From assembly GCA_907163345.1 (NCBI GenBank), contig CAJQUN010000438.1, positions 248,001 to 312,000 on the forward strand: a stretch of 64,000 nucleotides of DNA, given 5' to 3'. The notes under the pieces were generated by a model. It saw only the letters and a list, made by a program, of their open reading frames with translations. It made no database searches and was not told the DNA's origin. This DNA comes from Haberlea rhodopensis. Taxonomy: Eukaryota > Streptophyta > Magnoliopsida > Lamiales > Gesneriaceae. Both the position numbers and the translations under genes were made by a program. Positions 45,901-57,964 of this stretch are shown piece by piece. How positions within the stretch are numbered: the first letter of the stretch is position 1; each line of letters opens with the position of its first letter.

Positions 45901-46469
45901 CAATAAAGGGAGATAAAATTCATTGGATGAATTTATTAATTAAGAAGAGTCTTAATTACAAATATTAGATATATGGATTTAATTAAGATATTGGGTTTGG
46001 GCCAATGAGGCTTTTTGAAAGCCTTTTAATTAAATCTAATATATAATATATAATATGATAACAAGGTTTAATCAAGTGTTGATTATTAAAAATAAAACCT
46101 AATAGCCACCAAGAGATAAGCTCTCGGACGCCGCCTCACTCTCACCCTACATCTTCACGCTGCTGCCATGAATAGTGGTGGTAGGATCGGACGTTGTTGA
46201 TCGGTTTCGAACCGTGAGTCTTGTTTTGGTTTAAGAACGAGTCTAGCAACTTGTTCTTGAAAACCTTTTTCGATTTGATCATGTGGATATCGTAGAGACA
46301 AAGGTGCAAATCTTTGTTCGTGACTCGTGGTGCTGCAACGAGGAATCTGCTACAAACACGCTACAAGGGTATGATTCTTATCAATCTCGATATGATTACT
46401 TTGTATAGGTCCATGGTAGGAATCCAGTTTTAATTTTCCGTTGCGTATTGCTTGATCGGAATCCTAACA
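42948..46469 (+). mobile_element. Copia solo LTR H (left part off-window; interrupted by F and C2)
   Basis: Own DNA is 42948-43351 and 45703-46469. It resembles copia A/B LTRs throughout (CCCACCATGAGAATGC, GTGCGACCCGATAGGATC in reverse, AACACGCTACAAGGGTATGA) and ends GGAATCCTAACA. No PBS follows, so it is a solo LTR. F was inserted at its CCCAC, and C2 between the TGTTC duplicates. Confidence 0.82.
43352..45697 (-). mobile_element. Solo LTR C2 (F family), complete
   Basis: 2346 bp, TGTAAGGACCCCAAGCCC to GGTCATCACA, flanked by perfect TSD TGTTC (43347-43351, 45698-45702). It serves as the undamaged reference for C1. The TATA hairpin lies near 45356-45376. Open frames near 44968-45389 are low-complexity and unsupported as genes. 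Confidence 0.94.
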
Positions 46470-48171
46470 ATATTTGTGTGTAAACATGAGCTATTATGAG
46501 TTTACATTAATGGGATTTATAATTTGCACATAACACTTGTTTATGGCCACAAATGCACGTTCGCTGCTTTGTTGATTATAAGATGTCTAGGGATTGAACT
46601 TGTTCCACTGTTAATTTTTCACCGCTTTTCATTGCTGTGCATGTAAATTGTTGAGGCATTAAAGTGAGAACAAATCAGTTTGTTATGATACTATGAGCCA
46701 ACAAAAAATATAGTTTTGACTAATTTATCGAGGTCGAGTAAAGTTTAAGTATGAGGGAGTTCGATGTGACTAGAAATAGACACATCTATTGCGTTTAATT
46801 GTCTACGATTTGGAATGTTTTGATGGATAAATTGATATAATTGCTATCTAATCGAATATTTGTATGGATGTAAATGGAATCGAAGAATCAAGCTAATAAC
46901 GATGAGTAAAGATCAAGAAAAGCATTGGAGATGATAAGGAATCAAAGTAGACCAAGAAAATGCTTAAAATGTAATTTTTGACAAGAGATCCATCGCCTCA
47001 GAAGAAGAAATCGATCGCCTATGGACAGAAAGATCAGTAACAAAAATTCAGGATCAGCGATCGATCGCCTGAAATATAGCGATCGATCGCCGAGAGGCAG
47101 AATTGGAAAAAATAAGCTGGCGATCGATCACCAGCTTATAGCGATCGATCGCCAGAGGTGTCCGAGAAAAAAGGAAACTTGATTTTTTTACCATATTGGG
47201 AGATTTTAACCTATCCCAGCACACCTTCTACCATATAGCTCAAAAACCAGCCTCCCAAACAGGATTATTCAGACTTTAGACTAAGAATAAAATTATTTTT
47301 CTCTCATCTTTTGAAGAACGCTTTGGAGGATCAAAACACGAAGACAGAATTGACGAACCGGAATCGTGTTTCTCTTTAGTAAATCTTTCTCTATCTTTGT
47401 TTTATTGTTTTCTAGACTAGTTTTTGTTGTTTTTGATTTAGCCATGCTTGGCTAAACCTTTTTAATTATTGGTTGAAGGATACTTGCCTTTGGATTTAAA
47501 CACTTGTGCGAATTTTGGGTTGATTGTGTGATTTTAATTCAATTTAAATTTGTTTTTCAGATTATGATTGATATGATTGTTGTGTTTGATTGATAGATTG
47601 ATCACCTAGTAATCATATACCCAATCTAAAGCTAATTAAGAAGCAACTAAGATTGATAATTACCTGTTGTTGGTGTTATAATTTTTTTAGGGAAAACGAT
47701 TGGATAATTGATTCTAACGGCTGTAGTTTTTTATTGATTAGATGCATCAAACTTACTAGTTTTTGAAGCTATCATTGAATTAATCTTAATGGCCGTAGTT
47801 TTGGTTAATGATTTGATAAGAGTCGAATTGAATGATGGTTTCTGTTTGACTACGATTAAGGTGAGAAAGGAATTAAATTTCAAATTGATGAATAATTGAA
47901 TCAAAATCGATATTTTTGTTAATCGATGATCAAGTGAATAATTTCCAAAGGTAAAATTGACCGAAAACCAATAATTGTTTTTTAATCTTGATAATCTAGT
48001 AATTTCGCTTTCTTTAATTTAATTAATTATAGTTAAGAATTGCAAACCCCTGCATTTTATTACTTAATTTTGCTTTTTGTTAACACAAAAGAATACACTT
48101 CCTTGTGGGATCGATCCCTACTAACTCTGCTACATTAGTATTATATTGAGTGGGGTTCATTTGGGCATACA
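46470..48171 (+). mobile_element. OTA-type gypsy LTR I, 3' portion
   Basis: Plus-strand copy of LTR M (57965-60576, minus strand), from about the position equal to 59650. Its end, CTTGTGGGATCGATCCCTAC...GAGTGGGGTTCATTTGGGCA, is typical of LTRs of the Ogre/Tat/Athila group. It holds a CGATCGATCG cluster. The rest of the LTR lies beyond H, outside the window. No gene seen. Confidence 0.75.
46985..47157. repeat. CGATCGATCG palindrome cluster, OTA LTR I
   Basis: About five copies, including GCGATCGATCGCCGAGAGGC, whose GAGAGGCAG tail is shared with chromovirus LTR E. Confidence 0.92.
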
Positions 48172-49205
48172 TGATAACCACATAACAAGAAAGGTTTTGC
48201 TGGCAGGGGTTTTGGCTGACTATGCAGAAAGACGCAATTAAGGTCACCGCATCCTGTGATGGCTGCCAGAGACAAAGTCGGTTCGGGCTGCAACCATCTC
48301 AATTCATGAAGTCCGAGCGGCTGCTCGTCCCTTTGACCAATAGGGCATAGATGTAGCGGGACCATTCCCCATTGCCCCCAAGTAGAAGAAATTATCCCTT
48401 AGCCAGAATTACAGAAGGATAAGTACTTAGTTTCCTTTGGAGAAATATAGTATGTCGATTCAGAATCCCGAGGAAATTAATATCCGACAACGGGCGGCAG
48501 TTCCAAGGTCGAATACTGATGGCTTGGTGTAAGGATATGAGAATCACCCAAGCCTTCACATATGTGGCTTACCCACAGAGTAATGGCCAGGTTGAAGTCA
48601 CAAACAGGGCAATAGTACAAGGCTTAAGATCAAGATTATATGAAGTCGTGAAAGACTCGGGTAGAGCAGTTAAACAGTGTTTTCTGGGCCTAACGAACCA
48701 CTCCAAGATACCTGACAGGAGAGACCCCCTTTAGCATGGTATACGGGTCAGAAGCCGTACTTTCAGCTAAAGTATGATCCACCTCGGCTCATATCCAATC
48801 CTACGACGAAAATAACCAGAGTGCCTTGCGCTAGATTTGGACTTAATTGAAGAAAAGAGAGAAAGAGCCATAATCAGGATGGAAGCCTATCGCAACAAAA
48901 TCATTAGGGCATCTAACAAGCGAGTCAAACCCAGAATTTTTCAGGTAGGATACCTGGTTCTCAAAAAGACTCAACCTGCTGGAGACGTAGACAAGCTCGA
49001 CCCAAAATGGGAAGGACCTTACAAGATAATCCGAAGGGTGAGCTCAGGAGCTTATTAGCTAGAAGATGCACTGGGCCAGCCCTTGAAAAGACCTTGGAAC
49101 GCATTCCACCTCAGGAAATATTATTCATAGATTACTATGATGTACATGAACACTATTGCCTTTTCCAAATGTTTGTGACTATGACAACTTCTGTTTGTTA
49201 TTAAG
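48172..49205 (+). pseudogene. Eroded OTA-type gypsy integrase (N)
   Basis: Broken by stops and shifts, but ordered integrase pieces remain: zinc region (MQKDAIKVTASCDGCQRQS, about 48217-48275), first catalytic Asp in GIDVAGPFPIAPK (about 48348-48390), second in ISDNGRQFQG (about 48481-48510), Glu in YPQSNGQVEVTNRAI (about 48570-48610), and a C-terminal module with RVKPRIFQVGYLVL and DPKWEGPYKII (48920-49040). This is the Tat/Ogre style of integrase, without a chromodomain. It is an old fragment interrupted by LTR G and continued at 54368. Confidence 0.85.
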
Positions 49206-49239
49206 GAAAGGCATGTTGAAAATTTAGATGATGATCTTA

Positions 49240-49430
49240 ATTAAGCACAGTCAGCCCGACCCCTGGCACCTGTTAAGCCCAGACAGCAGAGGCCCTGGAA
49301 AAATATAAGCCCATGTTTGCCCGAGCACTGGTACCTGTTAAGCCCAGACAGCAGAGACCCTGCAAAAATATAAGCCCAGCTCAGCCCGAGCCCTAGCACC
49401 TGACAACAGAGACCCTGGCAAAAATATAAG
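49240..49430 (+). repeat. Minisatellite of about 75 bp downstream of N integrase
   Basis: Roughly three units of the type CAGCCCGAGC...GGCACCTGTTAAGCCCAGAC...GACCCTGCAAAAATATAAGC. A further diverged unit appears after G at 54368-54430. Confidence 0.8.
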
Positions 49431-51179
49431 CCCCTACTCCTAATCTCATCATAAGTGCATATGTCATTGTCGTTAGTGTATACAATTAAGTTATTAGGGA
49501 ATCCTCATTTATATGCTTCTCAATTTATTACATAACTTCCATAAAATTACTCAACAGAGTTCCCCCCTAAACTCGATTTCCAAACACAACTCAACTCAAC
49601 AATGTATACACTACATAATGCACTAACATGTTCTCAATTCATTATGCAATTTCCCTTAATTAAATTGCATGCAACTCATAAATGAAAAGAGAAATCTCAC
49701 GACCCTTATACAAACCATATACACATATCAAAATGCTCACAGACGAGCATTGAACAAATAAATGTCTATCTATTTTTATAAAAGATATTACTCTATGCCA
49801 ATACCAATACTGGTACCTCCCTCCCAGGAGCATTCTCATGTGCCAATCCAAACTCATTTCCCAATTCAATGTTGTACCTGTTCCACCTGTTTCAACAGAA
49901 ACAACCCCCACATGGGGTGAACATACCAACAACAGAATCTCAATATCATAGATTGCACCGTTGAAAATTTACAGAATATAATGCTGTAATTTAAGCAAAT
50001 ACTCCCTGAGTATACTTCAACCATGAGAGATCTCTTATGTTGTTCATGTTCTCACAATATCCAAAATCATCAATTCCAAAGTCAATTAAATCATTCAAGA
50101 ATGATTTACTGTACCGATACTCAAAATCATCAGTTCCACTATCGACAATAAATAAACCATGATAACAATGACGTAAATAATCAAATACACAACAATTATC
50201 AATTTATTAGTCATAACTCATCATGTCACATCGCTCGCTCAACAACAGCGGCACTATTACACATCGCACGCTACAAAATGGCAGCACAATAATCATCGCA
50301 CGTTCAACAGCGGCGGTACAATAATCCACTGCATGCTCAATAACGACATTAATATAATTCCTAACACCATTGTGTTCTCAATACTCGTCAACACGTTACT
50401 CGACAGTTATATCAATTAATATAACATTCAATGCTGGTACGTCTCCACGTACTAAGTCAAACACAATGAGAATATATATCATGTATTACTCATAACAATA
50501 ATAAATTTACATATGCTCGTACGTCCCACATACCTTAAAGACGACAACATTTTTTAGACGTCCACGATAACCGGAGGCTCGTAATATCCATATTGAATAT
50601 CAATTCAATATTAACATCTTAGCAATAACCCTCAACAATATCGTAATATCATATAATTTGTACATGCCGCCTATCGTACTCATTTACAAATTATCGTACT
50701 CCGTATATGTAGGGTCTTCCTACCTTAACGTCATATTATACACGTATTATGGACTAAACATGCATTCATAACCTCTTAAGGGTTCCGGTTGCAACTTTGA
50801 GCTAATAAGATTACGGGCCAAAAATGAAATTTCAACCTTAATTGATTACATTCTCAATACGAATGTTAAAGCGATAGAATTATGCTACTACTAGAGTAGA
50901 GACTATCCAGAAATCCTGAATCCTAACATCTTTCATGCTCCTCATAGCTCATTGCCTCAACCCGGCCCTTAGTCCTTTAGTCCAAAAGTGTACCTACAGG
51001 AACAACCCATCATGAGCATGCATATCGTTACTTAACATCATAAGACAGTGGCATATAAATAAATGCATGAACATAATTGGTAACATATACTTCTTGGTTA
51101 ATTGCATTAACCCTCTTTGGTTGTCCCTGTTTCATAGCCATGCATATAATCATTAATTCTTGACATGAATGATTAAAAT

Positions 51180-51560
51180 CATCATCTTATAATATCATCA
51201 TCATATAAGCATCATCATCTTAGAGCATCATCATCCTATAAGCATCATCATCTTATAGCATCACCATCTTATAACATCATCATCTTATAACATCATCATC
51301 TTATAACATCATCATCATATAACATCATCATCTTATAGCATCATCATCTTATAACATCATCATCATATAACATCATCATCTTATAGCATCATCATCTTAT
51401 AACGTCATCATATTATAACATCATCATCTTATAGCATCATCATCATATAACATCATCATCTTATAGCATCATCATCTTATAACATCATCATCTTATAACA
51501 TCATCATCATATAGCATCATCATCTTATAACATCATCATCATATGAGCATCGTCATCTTA
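51180..51560. repeat. 16-bp ATAACATCATCATCTT array in J
   Basis: About twenty imperfect units with variants ATAGCATC and CATCATAT. Counterpart in J2 at 62600-62970. Confidence 0.93.
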
Positions 51561-51654
51561 TAAATATAACAGTAATGTACAAAATCATAGTTAAGTAAAC
51601 ATGCAGTTTATTCGTCAGTTTCTTTTTGTTGACCCTGATTCACATTCGTGCATA

Positions 51655-51962
51655 TGGGCATCTTACCCCATTGTATGGCATCTTACCGCATCATAACATC
51701 GTGTGGCATCTTACCACGTGGGTATCTTACCCTATCGTATGGCATCTTACCATATCATAATATCATGTGGCATCTTACCACGTAATAACATCGTATGGCC
51801 TCTTATCATATGGGCATCTTACCCCGTGACATCTTACCACATAATAACATTGTATGGCATCTTACCATATGGGCATCTTACCCCGTGGCATCTTACCACG
51901 TAATAAAATCGCATGGCCTCTTACCATATGGGCATCTTACCCTGTGGCATCTTACCACATAA
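51655..51962 (-). repeat. 59-bp tandem repeat array in J
   Basis: Units of the type CATATGGGCATCTTACCCCG...ATAACATCGTATGGCCTCTT, reverse complement of the F array. Confidence 0.92.
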
Positions 51963-52397
51963 TAAACATCGTATCACATCATCATAAACTTACTTATCAT
52001 AAACATCATCATCGTAACATCATCATCATAAACTTACTTATCATAAACATTATCATCATGACATCATCATCATAAGCTTACTTATCATATCATCTTCACA
52101 AACATCATCATCTTAAATTTATTTATCACAATCATCATCATAAACATCATCATCATAAATACTTATGCAATCAATGCATAGTCAGAGTTAGGAGTGCGTT
52201 ACCGTCCGATGCCCGTACGCTTCTTACGTACCTTAATTCCAAAGGTGGAGAAATTGAAGAGCTATATCTTCTCGATGTTGTTGGCACCTGGGATGGTTCC
52301 ACACAACCATACAAATCAATATTAGAAGCTAAATAATAGCCTAATACCAAAAATTCCATCAATTAAGCCAAGAAAACATCTTAAGCAAAAACGCTCT

Positions 52398-52610
52398 ACC
52401 GATCGATCGGTCATCCTTACCGATCGATCGGTAACTGTTCATAATTTCCATTTTAAGCTACGGCTGTCCAAGATACCGATCGATCGCTAGCCATCCACCG
52501 ATCGATCGGTCACTTCCACCGATCGATCGGTAAATAAAGAAACTTCAGCCCTCGCTTCGCACATGCACCGATCGATCGTTGCCCTGCTACCAATCGATCG
52601 GTCGCTGCGA
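52398..52610. repeat. CGATCGATCG palindrome cluster in J
   Basis: Seven copies, mostly ACCGATCGATCGGT, in contrast to the GGCGATCGATCGCC core of E. Confidence 0.95.
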
Positions 52611-53449
52611 TTTTTCGAGTAAACTCCATCTTTTTGGTACAAAACTACCAAATAAACCAATACATCTTAAACCAAATACATCCCAACAACTTACCACCAC
52701 AAAAACCTCATAAAACCATACCCCAAACCCATACAACACATACATCAAAACAACCCACATAATCACTTCAAAAATCACCCCATTTCAAATCCAAACATCA
52801 TCAAAACTTTAGGAAGAGTTCCATACCTCTTGAAGACTCCAAATCTTGATAAAAATCACACAAACTCAAGTTTTGTGGAGCTTCCTCCTTCCTCCTTTGA
52901 AGGATTTCGAAAATGGGGGTGAAGTTAGGGCTTTGGGATGATTTGGGGATTTTAGGGTGGAAAGGGTAAAGTGAGTTGGGTAAGGTGGGGAAAGGGTTAC
53001 TTAAATTATACCCACAATTTAACATGATGTATAAAACATCCCAACTTGGTATTTTAAAAGCATTTTTACAAAATGCAACCAACTTCATTAAATTCATACT
53101 TTCCTCATAATTAAAATCAACACAATTAAATCATGCTAACACTTCATTTTCCACGCACAACTTAATCATCGTAATAATTCATCATATAAACATAATTAAT
53201 GCTTTAATTGCAATTAATCATTTCGGGGACATCACAGTATACTACTCAAATCATCACATTTCATTCTATATTCATTTGAGTTATAAATTAACTCGATCGA
53301 GTAGTACATATCTTACTAAGGTCCAATTCATGCAACCTTAAGTCATCATGCAATATTTCTTTAGAATGTAGAAATTATCATGAAAATCTACCATAAAATA
53401 CAACATTCCATAATTCCAACACTTAACAAATTTATTAACATTTCACTGC

Positions 53450-53612
53450 TCGCGATCGATCGGCCATAGCCCCGCGATCGATCGCGAGCTCAACTAAAAT
53501 GAATACCAAGTTTCGTCTTCCCGCGATCGATTGTGCACTGGCTCACGATCGATCATGAGAACCCTGCATCGCCTAGCTTGGGCACGCACTCTCGCGATCG
53601 ATCGCGAGGCTC
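53450..53612. repeat. CGATCGATCG palindrome cluster in G
   Basis: Five copies of CGCGATCGATCGCG or eroded forms such as CACGATCGATCATG. Confidence 0.92.
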
Positions 53613-54367
53613 TAGTTTTGCGAGAAAACTCCATTTTCAACCACCAAACTCGAATCCAACTCAATACAACCCATATTTTACCATTAACTGAACAAATATA
53701 CACTAAAATACAACCATAACAACATATAATGCAATTAATTCCAACACATCATGAACTTGCCATTTCTTAAACCATAAATCACATAAATTCAACAACAACT
53801 CAAAAGACTACAAAATACTTAACTTCTTACCTCTTTGATCTCAAAATCAAGCTCCAAAAGCAATAATAAAGCCACTGCAAATTCCACAATGATCAAAGAG
53901 AGGAAAAGAAGCGAAAATGGTTTTGGAGAAAATGGTAGAGATTTGGTAGGTGTTTTAGGTGTGTTGTGTGAGTTATGTTGATAATTTGGCATTTTATGCC
54001 TTAAACACCTTAAACTCCACATTTAACCTATTCATCAACATTATAATATACCAACATATATATTCTACCTCTAATTCATGCCATCCTAACGCATAATTAT
54101 TAATCATGGTCAAACTACTCAATTTCAAATAATAATTTCACGATTATCACAAAATCAAATATGCTCGGTTTACCCCCAAAATCGAGTCCAAATCATATAA
54201 TTGATCTCAACCATTTATCATTTCAATAATTATCAATCATAATGTTCCACCACACCTGATTTATTTCAAGACTGAGCCCAAATACCAAAAGGGCACTCGT
54301 TCATAACTATCTTTAATTATCACATTAAACCCCATTTATTTATGGTAATTAATCTCCAGGCATCACA

Positions 54368-54720
54368 CCAGATCAGCCCTAGCCCTGGCACCTATCGACC
54401 CCAGGTCAGCCTGAGCCTTGACACCAGTTATGGATAGGCAAACATATAAGCTCTGATAAATAAAAGTTTTTATTAGAACGATTCTCAAATAACCCTGATA
54501 GGATAAATAAATTGTATTAGCACAGGAAAAGAAACAAAAGAAAGAGCGACGTAATTTCACATTCCTCAAAAAGAAAACGCATTACACAATGATACATTAC
54601 AAAAGAAAGGGAAACCTAAGAAGAGTACAAGCTTGCACTAATCTTCCCAATCTAAAAAGTCTTCAAGGATACCTGATATAACATCCTGGATATCCAGAAA
54701 ATCATCAGGGTCCTGGTTTA
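54368..54720 (+). other. Continuation of eroded OTA element N
   Basis: Starts with a diverged unit of the 75-bp minisatellite, then AT-rich sequence without motifs. It is cut by LTR K at 54721. Confidence 0.6.
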
Positions 54721-55880
54721 TGTAAGGACCCCACGTCCTAATCCCGTGATTAGTGCATTTATCATCGATATTAGTGCATACATTTATAGTATTAGGGAAT
54801 TCTCATTACATGCTTCAATAACAATGGCACGACGTTTATAAAATTTTCGACATAAATCCTATTAACATCCAATTCCCCAATACAATTCAACTAGCATAAG
54901 TATACACTTCACAATGCACCAATCATATTCTCGATTCATCATGCAATTATATTCTTGAATAATTGCAGGCAATACGTAATTGAAAAGAGAAGTCTAAATT
55001 TTATACTTGCCATATACACGTAATAAAAAATGCTCACACACGAGCATCTAGTAAGTGAATGTGTATCTACATGTACAAGTTTCATTACCGATGGCAACAT
55101 TGGTACTTTTGTCCTGGGAGCATTCCCATTCCATAGACCGAACTCCTTTCCAGATCCAATGTTTTACCTGGTCTACCTGTTTCAACAGAAAATGCCCCCT
55201 CAAAGGGTTGAGCATACCAACAACACATAATCCTAATATCATCATATATTCAACTGATAATTCACAGAATACGATGCTGTAATTTAAATAAATACTCCCT
55301 GAGTATACCACAACCATAAGAGATATCTCATGTTGTTCGTGTTCTCACAACATCCAAAATCATCAATTCCAAGTCATTTAAATCATAACCATAATGATTA
55401 TTATACAAATACTCAAAATCAGCATTTCCATAATAAACAATAACAAATCCAGGATAACCATGATTTACTGAAATCAAATAAATCTTAGTTATCAATTTAT
55501 TAGTCCTAACTCATCATATTACCTCACACGCTCAACAACGGCGGCATCACAATCCATCGCACGCTCAACAGAGGCATCACAATCCAACACATGCTCAACA
55601 ACGGGATTTGGTGCTTTCAATACTTGTCAACACATTACTCAACAATTAGTCAATTAATATGACATTCAATACTTGTATGTCCCTACGTATTAATTCAAAC
55701 ATACAAGAATATATCATTCATTGTTCATAACAACTATGCTCGTACGTCACACGTACCTTAATTGCAAGCCAGTCCTTGCCTTTGCCCCAAGACCTGGTGA
55801 ATTATTCGATACACACAATCTATAATTCACAATCAATCACGTGCACACAATTACATACTTAAGTACGTACTCAATCTCCA

Positions 55881-55920
55881 TGTATATATATATATATATA
55901 TATAAATATATATATATATC
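55881..55920. repeat. (TA)n microsatellite
   Basis: About 40 bp of nearly pure TA repeats inside LTR K. Confidence 0.97.
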
Positions 55921-56021
55921 TTCATCATCATAATCAAATCATGACGATTAAACACATAAAAGACTCGGGCAAAGCATATGTTTGCATCACAAACCAAAAT
56001 ATGTTTTCTAGAAATCTGGGC

Positions 56022-56152
56022 TCGCGATTGATCGCGACATGCCCCACGATCGATTGGTTGCTATGCACGATCGATTAGTTGCTATGCACGATCGATCGCC
56101 AGAACTATTCATCGCATTCCAAATTTCTTCGTCTCGTCGTGATCGATCGCGA
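56022..56152. repeat. CGATCGATCG palindrome cluster in K
   Basis: Five eroded copies, such as CGCGATTGATCGCG, CACGATCGATTGG and CACGATCGATCGCC. Confidence 0.9.
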
Positions 56153-56767
56153 CCTGCGATTTTTGAAATTTTTTTTCCTTCCATGATATTTTCCAAACCT
56201 AAACTCAAATCCAACACCACCAACACCCACAATATAAATCACAATAATAAAATCCCTTAAAAACCCAACCAATCCTAACAAAGATACAATAAAAAAAGAA
56301 AAGACAATTGAGCGGGGAAGAAGATTACCCAACTATTTGCTCGAAAATCCATCAAGAATCGAGCCTCCATCGATTTTCTTCTTCAAGGGAAAATGGGGGG
56401 GAAAAGGGAAGGGGAGGAGAGAAGGAGGAGGAGGAGAGATGGTGAGCCGGGAAAAATGATTGAACACCGAGTCCACTTGGTATATATAGTACCAAGGCTC
56501 CAAAAACCCGAGTCTCCAATACTCATACCAAACTCTTTAATAACAACAGTGTTCAATAAAATCACACACTCCCTCAAAACATCTCAAACCTCAATACAAA
56601 GCTCCCCGGACTCCAAATCCCACTACCAACACGATTCCATGGTTCAACAAGTCAACGAGAATAAAATCTCAAACCTTGACTCCAACAATTCCAACGGATA
56701 ATAATCCCATAAAATCTCAATTTGGTAATTATATCATCATTACCACAATTAATCTCCGGATATCACA

Positions 56768-57964
56768 TTTATACCCAACTAATCAAATTTTGTCCTCGAA
56801 ATTTGTACACACGTACCACACAGACCACACAGCTGCGAGGACATCGACCTAGCACCGAACTATGGAATGGAGATATCCTCCCAAAACCAGCATTAATTCT
56901 AAAAGATGTTAACATACGTCGATGTTAACTAACCAAAAGCAGTCAATTAACCTTAAACTGTTCTCTACTAGAATCATTTCTGATTCCAACATAGATATCA
57001 CCTTATGCCATCTCTACAACTTGATCAACGATGCAAAATACACCACGCTTCAAAAGAAACCACCAGTATACAACAGTATACTCATACTAAACTCGGTTTC
57101 CGCCTCTCCAATTCCATCACAATAGTGAAATATTACTCATCGAATGAAAAGTTGCACCATTTGCAACTCGAATCGGACAACCCTCAGCCACCGATCAACA
57201 TAAAAACACATCATCACAGATGGCAACAGCAGTGTGTTCTAAGAAATTAGATCCTGGCCCCAACACACTATCGAAACTCCACTCACATGATCCCACAGAG
57301 AAAATGCAAGGAACCCAATTGCATTCTCACATGTGTCGACAACATCACCAACCAGTCACCCATCGAGATTACTAATCTCAAGGATACTACAATCTCTTAC
57401 AGGAGATTTACCAATTCAAGCATAAAAATTCTGGCATACCTATATACATACTGATATAAATGCCTCAACGCCACATACACCACATGCATACTCAATGCAA
57501 CTCAACATGGGTATCCCCAACAATACTCACAAGCCATAGACACGACTGTCAATCGCTCAGTTATTCTCACACTGTAGAGAATAATGATTGACAAACTGTT
57601 GATTAATGGTGTGAATTCAACATCGACACCACACGTATCGACTCAACGAATCCTCCCAAGATTCCAGACAGGTATCCCAATATCTCTTTCCTCACAGGAG
57701 AAGAAAAACATTATGCATAACCAAATTTCCTAACTCGAACCATCGTTCGAAAATCCAATTACATTTCTACCAAAATGCAATATTGAACCAATTATATGCA
57801 TAATTAATTTATGATAGTGCATCCATGCCACACTATCACAACTCACAAATCCCTATACGTGACGTATACAAGCTCCCACGATGCGCCGTATTAACATATG
57901 AGTACTCAAATACTCTCAAGCATCTCTCTAGGGACGTCTCTTCGCACATTGGTCGCGCTTATTG
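56768..57964 (-). mobile_element. Element K internal region, 3' part, non-coding hairpin train
   Basis: Homologous to L (61072-62139) and, reversed, to F (38943-40589). The PPT-linked AAATTTCGAGGACAAAATTT lies near 56785-56805. Hairpins: GTTAACAT-N6-ATGTTAAC (56908-56929), AGTATAC-AACA-GTATACT (57065-57082), GAGATT-ACT-AATCTC (57365-57379), AATCTC-N6-GAGATT (57391-57408), TTATTCTC-N8-GAGAATAA (57561-57584). No domain found. The rest of K is not in the window. Confidence 0.8.

Larger units (their letters stand above)
50708..53236 (-). mobile_element. Solo LTR J (chromovirus type), complete
   Basis: 2529 bp, TGTAGGGTCTTCCTACC to TTTCGGGGACATCACA, with perfect TSD GTATA (50703-50707, 53237-53241). 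It shares the LTR plan of D and E: a GGTTGTCCCTG block, a tandem array, a GTACG inverted repeat, GGCACCTGGGATGGTTC, a palindrome cluster, and TATA-like GTATAAAACATCC. A second copy is J2. Confidence 0.93.
49431..54367 (-). mobile_element. Gypsy-type LTR G, interrupted by solo LTR J
   Basis: Own DNA is about 49431-50707 and 53242-54367. It is related to LTR K across its length (CGCACGCTCAACAACGGC repeats; GAGCATGGGTTGTTTC-type block; CTCGTACGTC...GTACC) and ends AATCTCCAGGCATCACA. Its TGTAAGGA start is eroded, so the left boundary is approximate. No gene. Confidence 0.72.
54721..56767 (-). mobile_element. Element K 3' LTR (2047 bp)
   Basis: TGTAAGGACCCCACGTCC to CTCCGGATATCACA. The interior on its right shows it is a 3' LTR of a minus-strand element. 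TATATATA sits inside the inverted repeat CTTGGTA-TATATAG-TACCAAG (about 56477-56497). It contains an AT microsatellite at 55881-55920 and a palindrome cluster. Confidence 0.85.

Noticed and set aside
48172..49205. Host gene with integrase-like exons
   Set aside because: Stops and shifts throughout, flanked by LTR and minisatellite typical of gypsy elements; no sign of domestication.
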